Assembly: GCA_024681795.1 (NCBI GenBank)
Contig: JAILAD010000036.1
Coordinates: 1-64,000 of the forward strand
Direction: 5' to 3'
DNA length: 64,000 nt
Origin: Lachnospiraceae bacterium
GTDB lineage: Bacteria; Bacillota; Clostridia; Lachnospirales; Lachnospiraceae
Made by a program: the position numbers and the translations under genes. How positions within the stretch are numbered: position 1 is the stretch's first letter; each line of letters starts with the position of its first letter. The notes below the pieces were generated by a model. It did not search any database. It worked only from the letters and a program-made list of their open reading frames with translations, and was not told the origin of the DNA. This document shows positions 8,701 to 17,357 of this stretch, in pieces.

Positions 8701-8787
8701 AATACAGATAAAAAGGCCGTTGAGATTGAATGGATTCTCGACGTGCCTGTACGGGAAGATTTATACGAGTATATCGTAAATTCATAA
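5770..8787 (+). CDS. PLD-nuclease / superfamily II helicase / DUF3427 protein
   Basis: 1005-residue multidomain protein. Residues about 30-200 are a phospholipase-D-like nuclease domain with the motif H122-T-K124 and GSSN following. Residues about 225-620 are a type-III-restriction/DEAH helicase: Walker A TGTGKS (250-255), DEAH (342-345), TATP, and an RQ-type motif VI (QQLGRGLRK). The C-terminus matches the DUF3427 architecture (NIGGYK, YEDHF, SKSRRT segments). The family is known as a putative nuclease-helicase in mobile or defence-associated loci; the substrate is unknown. A NUDIX gene starts 16 bp downstream and is probably co-transcribed. Confidence 0.85.
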   Translation: MIDELRKGLETAYINGSIVSNSLYQPQFVANNYKEGKKVLSSIEDELLACDLFQISVAFITMGGITPLLQTLKELENRGIPGQILTTNYLNFSEPKALDKLNTLSNITLRMYDVEKAGEGFHTKGYIFKKDEIYRIIIGSSNMTRDALTTNHEWNSRIISTTQGEMAKQIVDEFKRLWNSENAIAYNDFIEEYRQKYEIIKQQRAIAKQEEIVSLAKYSLKPNSMQTGFINNLKKIIERGEERALLISATGTGKSYASAFAMRELGFKRVLFLVHRGQLARQTMKSYENIFPGSVSMGIIGGGYSVDENKSKDYIFAMVQTLSRDEHMKKFDADAFDCIILDEAHHSPAGSYQKIMDYFKPKLWLGMTATPDKRDDNAEGRNVYELFHYQIACEIRLQQAMEERLLCPFHYFGISDLSVIGDDNSVRSTSEGTLRETDFNVLTSDERVKHIVEQTSYYGHSGDRVKGIVFCRRIKESQELSAKFNRTVNPETGKMFRTISLNGDASEEERQYAFECLAIDEDDPRVRRGEIRPLDYIFSVEILNEGVDIVEVNQVVMLRPTQSPIVFIQQLGRGLRKAEGKEYVVILDFIGNYNNNFMIPIALSGDRTYNKDNIRRYIVEGERVIPGASTVHFDEISRKKIFASVDKANFSDVKLIKENYLTLKNKLGHIPALKDFDDYGEMDVLRIFDNCNLGSYYKFLVKYEKEYKIRLSENEEKIVEFVSKKFASGKRIQELQLLKRILNYTKEASGIGLFAGLENDLVTYGKSITNTQKNNIVNIMTNEFPAGIGKKTYKDCIFIKPAGDDYIPAQGIYEMLSNPDFYRIMQELVDFGISRYKRDYSNNYEQTDLVLYQKYTYDDVCRLLNWETGEVPQNIGGYKFDRKTKTFPVFINYDKADDISDTIRYEDHFTGNQTLVAVSKSRRTLESEDVKNFLNADERGIRVELFVRKNKDDKISKEFYYLGHMHASGNTREFVMPNTDKKAVEIEWILDVPVREDLYEYIVNS

Positions 8788-8803
8788 AAAAGGATGCGGA
8801 AAA

Positions 8804-9205
8804 ATGAAAACAGTCAGAGTTGTTGCTGCAGTTATCAAGGCAAAAAACGAAACGGGAAATCCGATTATATTTGCCACACAAAGAGGATATGGTGAATATA
8901 AGGACGGCTGGGAGTTCCCCGGAGGAAAAATAGAAGAAGGTGAAACTCCGCAGGATGCGTTAAAACGTGAAATACGCGAGGAATTGGATACAACCGTTAT
9001 TGTAGGTGAATTGATTGATACAATCGAATACGATTATCCTGCTTTTCATTTATCCATGGATTGCTTCTGGTGTGAGATATCCGACGGGAATCTGGTATTA
9101 AAGGAACATGAGGCGGCGAAGTGGCTTACGAAGGAAACATTATATTCCGTGGACTGGCTTCCGGCGGACATTACAATAATTGATAAGATAGCTGAAAATT
9201 TATGA
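8804..9205 (+). CDS. NUDIX (MutT-like) nucleoside triphosphate pyrophosphohydrolase
   Basis: 133-residue NUDIX hydrolase; the complete Nudix box G41-x5-E47-x7-R55-E-x2-E59-E60 is visible (with Asp62 in place of the usual Gly). MutT-type members hydrolyse 8-oxo-dGTP or related nucleotides to monophosphates. AGGATGCGG precedes the start, and the gene lies 16 bp after the PLD-helicase gene, so the two probably form an operon. The pairing suggests nucleotide sanitation or processing coupled to the helicase's DNA transaction, not only general housekeeping. Substrate choice cannot be read from the sequence. Confidence 0.85.
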   Translation: MKTVRVVAAVIKAKNETGNPIIFATQRGYGEYKDGWEFPGGKIEEGETPQDALKREIREELDTTVIVGELIDTIEYDYPAFHLSMDCFWCEISDGNLVLKEHEAAKWLTKETLYSVDWLPADITIIDKIAENL

Positions 9206-9246
9206 TTTCATACAACGGGAAATAAAAAACGAAGGAGGGAATATTT

Positions 9247-9759
9247 ATGAAGATTGCTGTATTTAACGGAAGTGCGAGAAAGGAAAACACGTATGCCCTG
9301 GCGGAAGCATTTCGTGAGGGCGCAGAAGCGGCTGGTCACGAGGTAGAAGTATACCAGGTGGGAAAAATGAAAATCGGAGGTTGTCTTGGCTGCGAATACT
9401 GCCATACCAAAGGAGAAGGAAACTGTGTGCAGAAGGATGATTTTGAGAAGATTCTTCCTGCCTATAAGGAAGCGGATATGATTGTTTTTGCATCTCCGAT
9501 TTATTATTTTGCAATGAATACCCATATGCAGGCAGCCATTCAGAGAGTTTACTGTATCGGAAAGCCGTTAAAGGCTAAGAAAGCTGCGCTGCTGCTTTCT
9601 TCCGGTTCGGATGGAGTATATGATTCGGCGATTGCACAGTTTAAGGATTATATGGCCTATGCCGGAATTGAGAATGCAGGCATTATTACGGCACATGGCA
9701 GTGAGAATAAATCCGGGAGCAAATTGGAAGAAGTAAGGGAATTTGCGAAATCACTGTAA
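9247..9759 (+). CDS. NADPH-dependent FMN reductase / flavodoxin-fold protein with four-cysteine motif
   Basis: 170-residue flavodoxin-fold oxidoreductase. The phosphate loop for FMN is NGSARKENT (residues 7-15), and SPIYYF near residue 84 is the family's flavin-contact segment. Cysteines C46-x2-C49-x2-C52-x7-C60 match the compact motif of iron-sulfur flavoproteins, which bind a [4Fe-4S] cluster; many family members with this spacing are soluble electron carriers or reductases of anaerobes. AAGGAGGG gives a firm start. It is probably an independent gene, followed 20 bp later by a membrane-anchored hydrolase. Confidence 0.8.
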   Translation: MKIAVFNGSARKENTYALAEAFREGAEAAGHEVEVYQVGKMKIGGCLGCEYCHTKGEGNCVQKDDFEKILPAYKEADMIVFASPIYYFAMNTHMQAAIQRVYCIGKPLKAKKAALLLSSGSDGVYDSAIAQFKDYMAYAGIENAGIITAHGSENKSGSKLEEVREFAKSL

Positions 9760-9779
9760 GGAGAAAACATTACATCAAA

Positions 9780-10718
9780 ATGGAAAATGAAGAAGTAAAA
9801 AAGAAAAAAATGAAGCCCTGGCTGAAAGCCATTCTTATTTTTGTTGCGGTAAACATCGTAATTGCGTTGCCGATGATGGGGTTTATCGAAGTGCTTGTAT
9901 TGAAAGGAAAAGGGCATAAGCCTTCCGATATGGATTACAGAGGATATATCACGAGAGAACTCGGGATGGATCCGGATGCCTATGAAGAGACATATCAAAT
10001 GAGTCATGTCAGCATTCCTTCTTCGAAAACAGAGGGATATCTGATCCCGGTCTATATTCTGAAAACAACGGAAGAGTATGAAGGTTTTGTAATCATGTCT
10101 CACGGCATGAACAGCAATCATGAGATGATATATCCGGAGTCGGAGGCTTTCCTGAAGGCCGGATACAATGTTGTCAGTTTTGATCAGAGGAAATGCGGCG
10201 AAAGTACAGCCTCCTATGTTTCCTACGGTTATTACGAGGGAATGGATGTAGTGGATGTTCTTAATTATGCACTTGGCACACAGCCGGAAGGCAAAGTTGC
10301 TCTCTGGGGCCAGTCCATGGGCGGGGCAGCAGTGGAAAATGCCATGGACGAAACGCCGGTAATTGAAAATGCGGATTACATCGTTTTGGACTGTCCGATG
10401 GGTGCCATGGAGGAACTGACCGGTGCACCGGATATACAGAACCGTACCGCAAGTGTATTTAATAAGTTTATGGTGGGATACAGTTTTGACGACCAGAGTC
10501 CGTATCATCAGATTTCCGGAAATAAAATTCCCGTGCTTCTGATTCTGGCGGGAAAAGAGAATGTTATTCCGGATCGGTCCATTGCACAAATTAAGGAGAC
10601 TTTAACGAATGCACCGGGAGAATGCGAGGTGTACACCTGTGATAATGCATCCCATGCGGAGGTATGGCTGGAGGATCCGAAAGAGTATGAAAAAAGAGTG
10701 GATGAATTTTTAAAATAA
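9780..10718 (+). CDS. membrane-anchored alpha/beta hydrolase
   Basis: 312 residues: a Lys-rich N-terminus, one membrane helix (about 13-35), then an extracellular alpha/beta-hydrolase domain. The oxyanion-hole region is MSHGMNSNH, the nucleophile elbow is GQSMGG with S179, and the catalytic His is probably H292 in ASHAEVW; the acid is likely in the segment before it (LILAGKENVIPD). Such YqiK/FrsA-like serine hydrolases act as esterases or peptidases; the substrate is unknown. AAGGAG lies rather far (about 15 bases) upstream of ATG 9780. Confidence 0.8.
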   Translation: MENEEVKKKKMKPWLKAILIFVAVNIVIALPMMGFIEVLVLKGKGHKPSDMDYRGYITRELGMDPDAYEETYQMSHVSIPSSKTEGYLIPVYILKTTEEYEGFVIMSHGMNSNHEMIYPESEAFLKAGYNVVSFDQRKCGESTASYVSYGYYEGMDVVDVLNYALGTQPEGKVALWGQSMGGAAVENAMDETPVIENADYIVLDCPMGAMEELTGAPDIQNRTASVFNKFMVGYSFDDQSPYHQISGNKIPVLLILAGKENVIPDRSIAQIKETLTNAPGECEVYTCDNASHAEVWLEDPKEYEKRVDEFLK

Positions 10719-10775
10719 TGAGCCATGGGGTCGGGGTGGGTAGTTCACACATTAGGAACGGCAGGGAGGAAAATT

Positions 10776-12065
10776 ATGGGGAATAATTTGGATAACGGAT
10801 TCGGACACGAGAACAAGAGACAGCAAAAAGGGCTTAAATGCCCGCCGCTTTCAGGATTCAATCATCTTGCAATTTATTTAAGATGGGCTTATGAGAAAGG
10901 GTTTATACTTGATGAAGTATTCAAAAAAGAGCCGCGCCTGAAACCCGCAATGGAGGGGAAGGGCGATTTGCGGGAGGTTATTGCCGACAGCAGCTACCTG
11001 AAGGGAAGAATGCAGTCCTATTATTTTACGGAGGAATTTAAAAACTTTTCAGAGTGGTTTTATCAAGATTACTGCGGCTGCGTTGATGACTACGCCGAAA
11101 ATTATTTCGGAACGGAGCGGTATAACAGCGATAAGTTTCAGGACGAGGCGTATCTGTTCGTGCCTTACAATGAAGAGTATTACAGAGGTCTTTCCAAATA
11201 TATTGATGACAACTGGGAAAATAAACCGCCGAAGCTTTCGGGTGAATCCATCGGACGGGAGAAACTGGATGATATCCGTAAGACTATCAGGGAAAAAACC
11301 GAAACAGAAGTCGTGCTGATTCGTATCGAAAACGGTCAGACGAGTCTTACGGGCAGTAAAATCGGAGGATACCCTTACTGGCCCGCAGAAATGGAATATC
11401 CCGTGGATTCAAACGGTAATAAGCTGGTTCTTCTGGCGCAGATTAACTTCACCGACATCAGATACGGGAAACTGCCGGACAAAGGGCTGCTTCAGTTCTT
11501 TGTGGCTTTTGACGATGTTTTGGGACTGGAGAAAGAAAAAGGCTATAAGGTTGTTTATCACGAAAATATTGATTCCGGAATTACGGAAGACGATGTCAAA
11601 AATCGCGGAATTCAGTCCAATGTCGATTTGAAGGAGGAATTCTTCATGTTTCCGACTGAATTAGCCCTGCCGCTGTCCTTCTCCGTTCAAAAAGATTATT
11701 TAAAGGAGCGGAATGACGGATTTGACAAAATTGCAAGCCGGATTCTGAAGGAAAAATACGGATATAATTGCAGGGATCTTTGGAAATTCCTTTCGACGGA
11801 AGATTATAATTATTTAAGTAAGGATGATCCGGAACATGAGCATAAGATGTTCGGTTATCCGTTCTTTACACAGAAAGATCCGAGGACTTACCTGGATTCG
11901 GAAGGAAAATACGATACATTGCTGTTCCAGCTGGATTCGGAATATAACGAAGATTTCGGAGGTACCGAAATAGGTGACGGAGGCGTCATCAACTTTTTTA
12001 TAAACGGTAAGGATCTGGAGAATCTGAATTTTGAAGATGTCCTTTACTGGTGGGATTGTTTCTAG
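10776..12065 (+). CDS. DUF1963 (YwqG-like) protein with an extra N-terminal domain
   Basis: 429 residues. The C-terminal two thirds match the YwqG/DUF1963 family (TSLTGSKIGGYPYWPAE, LLAQINFTDI, GLLQFFV, and GDGGVINFFI near the end). Members are small beta-rich proteins of unknown function. The N-terminal 150 residues form a separate aromatic-rich acidic region (GFNHLAIYLRWAYEKG) that I do not recognise. Start at ATG 10776 is chosen because GGGAGG precedes it; the frame is open 17 codons further upstream without a ribosome site. A promoter for the next gene follows directly, so it ends its transcript here. Confidence 0.8.
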   Translation: MGNNLDNGFGHENKRQQKGLKCPPLSGFNHLAIYLRWAYEKGFILDEVFKKEPRLKPAMEGKGDLREVIADSSYLKGRMQSYYFTEEFKNFSEWFYQDYCGCVDDYAENYFGTERYNSDKFQDEAYLFVPYNEEYYRGLSKYIDDNWENKPPKLSGESIGREKLDDIRKTIREKTETEVVLIRIENGQTSLTGSKIGGYPYWPAEMEYPVDSNGNKLVLLAQINFTDIRYGKLPDKGLLQFFVAFDDVLGLEKEKGYKVVYHENIDSGITEDDVKNRGIQSNVDLKEEFFMFPTELALPLSFSVQKDYLKERNDGFDKIASRILKEKYGYNCRDLWKFLSTEDYNYLSKDDPEHEHKMFGYPFFTQKDPRTYLDSEGKYDTLLFQLDSEYNEDFGGTEIGDGGVINFFINGKDLENLNFEDVLYWWDCF

Positions 12066-12077
12066 ATAATAAAAAAA

Positions 12078-12106
12078 TGGCAAACGGACAGAAAATCTGT
12101 TATAAT
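12078..12106 (+). promoter_or_regulatory. sigma-A promoter with extended -10
   Basis: TGGCAA (12078-12083), 17 bp, TATAAT (12101-12106) preceded by TG (extended -10). The spacer contains the short inverted repeat ACAGA-AAA-TCTGT. Confidence 0.6.
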
Positions 12107-12145
12107 TTTTTGCGAAAAAGTACTAAATAAGGGGAATTTTTACAT

Positions 12146-14344
12146 ATGAGCGACAATAATGAAGGGCGGGAAAAATATCTTGCGGCACTTATTTTCTATC
12201 CGCTTGCCGTCTTATTCTGGGAACTTCTTTTAAAAGGTCTCGACCGGTATAATACTTTTCTGGATATATCGCTGCTTCCGACGGCCCTGTTTTCTCTTGC
12301 TGTCGGTTTTTTACTGGCGTTTATTTTTTTGTTAATCCGGCCTGTACTGCTTTCGCGGATTCTTTCGGGAATTACGCTTTTTGCTTTATGGGTTGTTTTT
12401 TGTGTGGAATTTGACTGCAATGTTTTCTATAAACTTTACTACGGTATTGCTTATACAATTTCAATGACTGGGCAGGTAATGGGTGATTTCTCGGATGTGG
12501 TTTATACGACCGCATTTAAGTATATCGGTTATGAACTGCTTTTTGCCCTTCCGCTTGTCTTTTACTTTGTTTTCATGAAAAAAATCATTCCCTCAAAAGA
12601 TGTTTCGAGGAAAAAAATCCCCTTCGTGCTGATACCGTTTGCCGGATTGTTTTTGGCAGCGGTTCTTTTTTCGAGACTCGGACCGAATGCCGATGTGTAT
12701 ACGTATGCATTCACGGTTCCGACTTCCGTTCCGAAAATCGGACTTTTAAATACATTCCGTCTGGAACTGACTTATCTGGCATTCGGAACGCCGGAGGAAA
12801 AAACGGAGAGCGGAGAGTATGCACTTTGGACGGATCCTTCCCTGACGGATTCCGACGAACCGACAGGAAATCCGGAAGAAGGCGGAAACACTGCGGGTAA
12901 CGGGGAAACCGGTGAACCTGATTTTGATACAAAGGGAAAAAACGGTTCGGATGACGAAAAAGAGACTTCCGAAATCCCTTCCGAGCCGGAGCCACCGAAG
13001 GAATATGCATATAACGCAACCGTTGATTTTGCTTCTTTAATCGAGAACGAAACAAACGGAACATTAAAAAACATGCATGAATATTTCGGGTCTATTGAAC
13101 CGACAAAGCAGAATGAATATACCGGAATTTTCAAAGGGAAAAATCTGATTTTCCTGACTGCGGAGGCTTTTTCCCCATATGCGGTGGATAAAGATTTTAC
13201 TCCGACACTTTATAAGCTGTCTCACGAAGGATTTGTTTTTACGGATTATTATCAGCCGTCCTGGTCGCTGTCGACGACGGGCGGTGAATTCGCAAATATG
13301 AGCGGTATCATTCCGGAATGGATGGAAGGCGGAAATTCTTTCCTGGCATCCATTCGTGATTATATGCCGTATGCTCCCGGAAACATGTTCGGTGCGGCGG
13401 GATACAAATGCCGTGCTTACCATAACAGTGCCTATGCATATTATGACAGGGATAAGACGCACCCGAATCTCGGATATGATTATAAAGGAATCGGAAACGG
13501 ACTCGTAATGGATCTCGGCGGATGGCCCTATTCCGATCTTTTGATGATGGAAGCCACAATTGATGAAGCGATTGAAGAATACAAAGAGACCGGACAGCCG
13601 TTTCACAATTACTATATGACGGTCAGCGGACACTGTAATTACGGATGGGGTGCGAATGCCATGTCCGGAAAACATAAAGAGGAAGCAAAGGAAGCGTTTC
13701 CGGATGAGCCGACTGTCGTGCAGGCATATAAGGCGGCCAATAAGGAACTTGATCTGGCACTGGAGTATCTTCTTGAAAAACTGGATGAAGCCGGAATTAC
13801 CGACGATACGGTAATCGTGATGGGAGCGGATCACTATCCTTACGCAATGGTGGAACAGGGCACGGATTATTATAAAATCATGTCCGGAATCGACGACACG
13901 CCGAATTCCATCTCACGTTACCGGAATACGCTGATTCTTTACTGTTCGGAAATGGAAGAACCGGTAATTGTCGATACCCCCTGTTCCTCCATTGACATTA
14001 TGCCGACAGTTGCCAATTTATTCGGCATGGAATATGATTCGAGACTCTATTCGGGACGGGATATTTTCGCAACGAACTATGAGGCGGACAAAGCATCTTA
14101 TACAATGCCGCTTGTAATCGTACCGGTTGCGGGAGGGTACAGTTTTGTAACGGCCGCAGGGCAGTATGATGTCAGAACCAGCGAGTTTACGCCAAAAGAG
14201 GGTGTGACCGTGGATGAGGAATATGTAAAAGAAGTGCAGAAAATCATCAGTGAAAAATGGAAATACGCGAGACTGATTATTGCGAACAATTATTATAAAG
14301 CGGTAATTCCGATGCCGGAAGAGGAGACGGAGTCAAAGAAGTAA
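12146..14344 (+). CDS. LTA-synthase-like membrane phosphotransferase (sulfatase superfamily)
   Basis: 732 residues: about five N-terminal membrane helices (to residue 210), an acidic Gly/Glu/Pro-rich linker (about 225-290), and an extracellular alkaline-phosphatase-superfamily domain. Metal and active-site signatures are visible: FLTAEAF after the first strand, a threonine nucleophile in SLSTTGGEF (T377, with E381 spaced as in LtaS GKTSDAE), and GADHYPY for the second metal site. LtaS-type enzymes move glycerol phosphate from phosphatidylglycerol to a polymer chain. A own promoter lies upstream; a clostripain-type peptidase starts 27 bp downstream. Confidence 0.85.
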   Translation: MSDNNEGREKYLAALIFYPLAVLFWELLLKGLDRYNTFLDISLLPTALFSLAVGFLLAFIFLLIRPVLLSRILSGITLFALWVVFCVEFDCNVFYKLYYGIAYTISMTGQVMGDFSDVVYTTAFKYIGYELLFALPLVFYFVFMKKIIPSKDVSRKKIPFVLIPFAGLFLAAVLFSRLGPNADVYTYAFTVPTSVPKIGLLNTFRLELTYLAFGTPEEKTESGEYALWTDPSLTDSDEPTGNPEEGGNTAGNGETGEPDFDTKGKNGSDDEKETSEIPSEPEPPKEYAYNATVDFASLIENETNGTLKNMHEYFGSIEPTKQNEYTGIFKGKNLIFLTAEAFSPYAVDKDFTPTLYKLSHEGFVFTDYYQPSWSLSTTGGEFANMSGIIPEWMEGGNSFLASIRDYMPYAPGNMFGAAGYKCRAYHNSAYAYYDRDKTHPNLGYDYKGIGNGLVMDLGGWPYSDLLMMEATIDEAIEEYKETGQPFHNYYMTVSGHCNYGWGANAMSGKHKEEAKEAFPDEPTVVQAYKAANKELDLALEYLLEKLDEAGITDDTVIVMGADHYPYAMVEQGTDYYKIMSGIDDTPNSISRYRNTLILYCSEMEEPVIVDTPCSSIDIMPTVANLFGMEYDSRLYSGRDIFATNYEADKASYTMPLVIVPVAGGYSFVTAAGQYDVRTSEFTPKEGVTVDEEYVKEVQKIISEKWKYARLIIANNYYKAVIPMPEEETESKK

Positions 14345-14371
14345 AAGGGGAAGCAGAAATGGAGAATTCGG

Positions 14372-17020
14372 ATGGAAGAAAATACTGAAATGAAGGATAC
14401 CTCGGTTGAAACCACGGTTATGGATGAAACTACAAACGTAGGTGAAACTGCGAATGCATGTGAAAGTACCGATCCGGAAATAACGGTTGAGACTAAGACG
14501 AAAAAACAGTTAAAGCGTGAAAAAAAGCAGTTAAAGAAGGAAAAGAAACGCGAGAAAAAACTTGCACGAAAGCAGGCCGGAAAAGACAGGAAGAGACGCT
14601 GGAAAGAAGAAAAGAAGAGGAGACGTGCGGAATTAAAGGAATGTTACAGGGATGCACCGTTTCTCATTAAATTTCTGCGGCTTTATTTTATCAAACCTTT
14701 CATTATAAGCACTCTGGCGGGACTTAGTCTGGTATTCGTACTTTTATTCGGATTCATGATTTATTACGGGTGCCTGTATTTGTATCATAATTCTCTTTAT
14801 GAAAACCGTTACGAGCCGGTGGAAGATGTTCAGCTTTTGTACGACCAGTCTCCGATTGATGAAGAGGGAGCAAAAAGGATTGATGCAATGGCTCCTTCGG
14901 ATGCCGATGATACCTGGACATTCTGTGTTTATATAGTCGGAGCGGATCTTGAGGATTGTGATGAAAACGATCTTTCCGAAACAACGCAGATTAAAATTCA
15001 TGAGGAACGGGAGGCGCGTAACGCTGAAAAAAAGCAGAGAAAATATGATCTTGTAAACCAATATGAGGAGGATCTGAACAGTAATTCCTTAGACCTTCCG
15101 GATTTTTTATATTATCCGAATAAACCGGTTGAGTATTCCTATACCCTTACGGAGGATTCTGTCGTTACAACGGATCCCGGTGCTGCAAGTACGGATATTT
15201 ATGAAATAATCGATAATGATTTGAATGATAATATTTCGGTTGTCATCCAGACCGGCGGTGCGACAAGATGGGAAAATTCCATGGTCAATCCGAACCGCAC
15301 GCAGAGATTTTTATATCACGGCGGTGATTTTGAAGAAGTGGCAAACCTTCCGCTGGAACGATCCACCGATCCGGATACGCTGTCGGATTTCATCAGATTC
15401 TGTAAAAAAGAATATGCGGCGGATCATATGGTTCTGATTCTGTGGGATCACGGCGGCGGACCGTTTGGTTACGGTGTGGATTCCATTTTCGGCGGAGAAA
15501 CCATGTCGATTGCAGAAATCCGGCAGGCGCTTCAGACTTCCTGCAAGGCGGACATTGACAATCCGGAATTTGACATCATTGCGTTTGATGCCTGCCTGAT
15601 GTCAACCATTGAAGTAACCCATGCTCTGGACGGATATGCCGAATACTATGTACTGGCTGAGGAAACGGAGCCCGGGGACGGCTGGGATTATTCCTTCCTG
15701 CAGACCTTATCCGATAATCCGACAATGTCAGCGGCGGCAGTCGGGCGTGAAATTGTTGACAAATATACGGACTGCTATATGACGCAGAATGTAAATCTGA
15801 AAAATATGATGAATTTCGACTTGGCGATGGCATTGCTGGATGCAAAAAAATGCGAAGAAGTTTATGATGCATACGGCGAACTTGCCAAGAAACAGCTGAC
15901 CGACTCGGCCGACGATATGAGCGTACTTGCCGGAATCGGCCGTGCGGCAATGAATTCCACGCATTTTGCAGGAGATGCTTACAACTACTATAATCAGGTG
16001 GATTTGGCAAATTACGTGGATAATCTGGTAGAGGATTATCCGGAGGAATGTTCCAAAATATCGAACCTGATAGATGAGGCAGTCATCTACAACCGGCAGA
16101 ACGGAAGCCTCTCCGATGCGGAGGGCCTCGCGGTATATATTCCGGGTTATATGGACTGCTTTGACAGCCTCTATCTTTTCCTGAAATACGAGTATCTTGT
16201 CTGTGAAGACGAAAACGTAAGGAATCTGTATTTTTATAAAATCGCCGGCTGCCTTACGGATGATATGAAAGAAGAACTGAAAAAATATACGGACAAAGAG
16301 CCGAAAAATCTGGATCCTTCCATTTTCCATGCGTTTGAAAAAACGGAACCCAAAATCGATCAGGACGGCTTTTCTTTCCAGGTCAGCGATGAATTGCAGA
16401 GTATGATTCAGGGTTACGATTTCTGCATCTATCAGTATGATGAAGATTCCTACTCCATGACGTATTACGGAAGTGACGAGCTTGCATATCTTGACGGAGA
16501 CGGTAATCTTCGTGCGGATTTTGACGGTACATGGATTTTCCTCGATGGTGTTCCGCTTTCCGTTGAAGTCGCATCCTCGACAAACTCGGGCGTGGATTAC
16601 GTATCAAGAGTGGATTATAACGGACAGCCAGCATATCTGCTGTTTTCCTATGACAGGGACAGTGAGGAGTTTGCGATTAAAGAAGTCCGTCTGATTCCGG
16701 AAGAGGAATCGAACGATAATTATCTGATCAGTTCCAACAACAGTCAGAAACTTCAAAACGGTGACAAAATCACCCCGATTTATCAGACCGTAAACTATGC
16801 TTACAATACGGAATCCGAGGAAGAAGGAAAGACGGTTAAAATTAACCCGTTTACGAAGATTACGGAGGAAAAACTTGATTCGGGCCTGTACCTTGGAATG
16901 ATTACGATTTACGACCAGCGCGGGGACAGTTATTTCTCGGCGATCATCGATCATAAAATCTCCGGAAAGAAAGTGAAGGAACGTACCGTGGATGAGGATT
17001 TCTACGGAAGAGGGTATTAA
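14372..17020 (+). CDS. membrane-anchored clostripain-related (family C11) cysteine peptidase
   Basis: 882 residues. The N-terminus is cytoplasmic with a long Lys/Arg/Glu run (residues about 45-90), followed by one membrane helix (about 108-135) and a large extracellular part. The C11 catalytic pair is visible: H360 in WDHGGG and C408 in FDACLM. The family cleaves after Arg or Lys and is often autoprocessed. About 450 residues follow the catalytic core. GGAG eight bases before ATG 14372 supports the start. It lies 27 bp after the LTA-synthase-like gene, so the two are probably co-transcribed and act at the same surface. Confidence 0.85.
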   Translation: MEENTEMKDTSVETTVMDETTNVGETANACESTDPEITVETKTKKQLKREKKQLKKEKKREKKLARKQAGKDRKRRWKEEKKRRRAELKECYRDAPFLIKFLRLYFIKPFIISTLAGLSLVFVLLFGFMIYYGCLYLYHNSLYENRYEPVEDVQLLYDQSPIDEEGAKRIDAMAPSDADDTWTFCVYIVGADLEDCDENDLSETTQIKIHEEREARNAEKKQRKYDLVNQYEEDLNSNSLDLPDFLYYPNKPVEYSYTLTEDSVVTTDPGAASTDIYEIIDNDLNDNISVVIQTGGATRWENSMVNPNRTQRFLYHGGDFEEVANLPLERSTDPDTLSDFIRFCKKEYAADHMVLILWDHGGGPFGYGVDSIFGGETMSIAEIRQALQTSCKADIDNPEFDIIAFDACLMSTIEVTHALDGYAEYYVLAEETEPGDGWDYSFLQTLSDNPTMSAAAVGREIVDKYTDCYMTQNVNLKNMMNFDLAMALLDAKKCEEVYDAYGELAKKQLTDSADDMSVLAGIGRAAMNSTHFAGDAYNYYNQVDLANYVDNLVEDYPEECSKISNLIDEAVIYNRQNGSLSDAEGLAVYIPGYMDCFDSLYLFLKYEYLVCEDENVRNLYFYKIAGCLTDDMKEELKKYTDKEPKNLDPSIFHAFEKTEPKIDQDGFSFQVSDELQSMIQGYDFCIYQYDEDSYSMTYYGSDELAYLDGDGNLRADFDGTWIFLDGVPLSVEVASSTNSGVDYVSRVDYNGQPAYLLFSYDRDSEEFAIKEVRLIPEEESNDNYLISSNNSQKLQNGDKITPIYQTVNYAYNTESEEEGKTVKINPFTKITEEKLDSGLYLGMITIYDQRGDSYFSAIIDHKISGKKVKERTVDEDFYGRGY

Positions 17021-17059
17021 AACTTGATTTTATCGGCTTTTTATGATACTCTTTGTTAG

Positions 17060-17299
17060 GATAAAAGCAATGACGGAGACAAGTATCGTTCCCGCTTTAC
17101 CAACAGAGAAGGCAATCATGGCTGGAAATTGCCGGATAAAGAAAACGAGAAAACCACTCCCGAGCCGAAGACGAGAAAAATGCAGATGCATTACAAGTCT
17201 TTCCGTTTAGTCCCGTTACCGACTGACCCAAGTGAAATCGTAAGGTGGAACCGTGTATGAAAGATGCACCCTTACTCATTGTGAGTAAGGGTGTTTTTT
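17060..17299 (+). promoter_or_regulatory. T-box riboswitch leader of thrS
   Basis: The conserved T-box AAGGTGGAACCGTG is at 17242-17255. Upstream, CAGAGAA plus the hairpin GGCAAT...ATTGCC (17110-17132, with GGCTGG in the loop) are typical Stem I elements. An ACC triplet at 17153-17155 is the likely Thr specifier, read by tRNA-Thr(GGT). The competing terminator has a perfect 12-bp stem, 17267-17278 with 17282-17293, and six T residues to 17299. Uncharged tRNA-Thr would stabilise the antiterminator and allow thrS expression. Boundaries of the 5' end are approximate. Confidence 0.9.
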
Positions 17300-17357
17300 A
17301 TTCCGGCTGAAACAGATACAGAACCAATAAACATATACAGAACAAGGAGAAACAAAG

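Noticed and set aside
9657..10589. Long open frame (310 codons) on the minus strand across the flavoprotein and hydrolase genes
   Set aside because: Its codons mirror two well-supported plus-strand genes, it has no ribosome site and the translation is rich in His, Cys and Arg as expected for an antisense shadow.
13064..13834. 256-codon minus-strand frame inside the LTA-synthase-like gene
   Set aside because: Lies wholly opposite a gene with recognisable domains; composition is that of an antisense frame.
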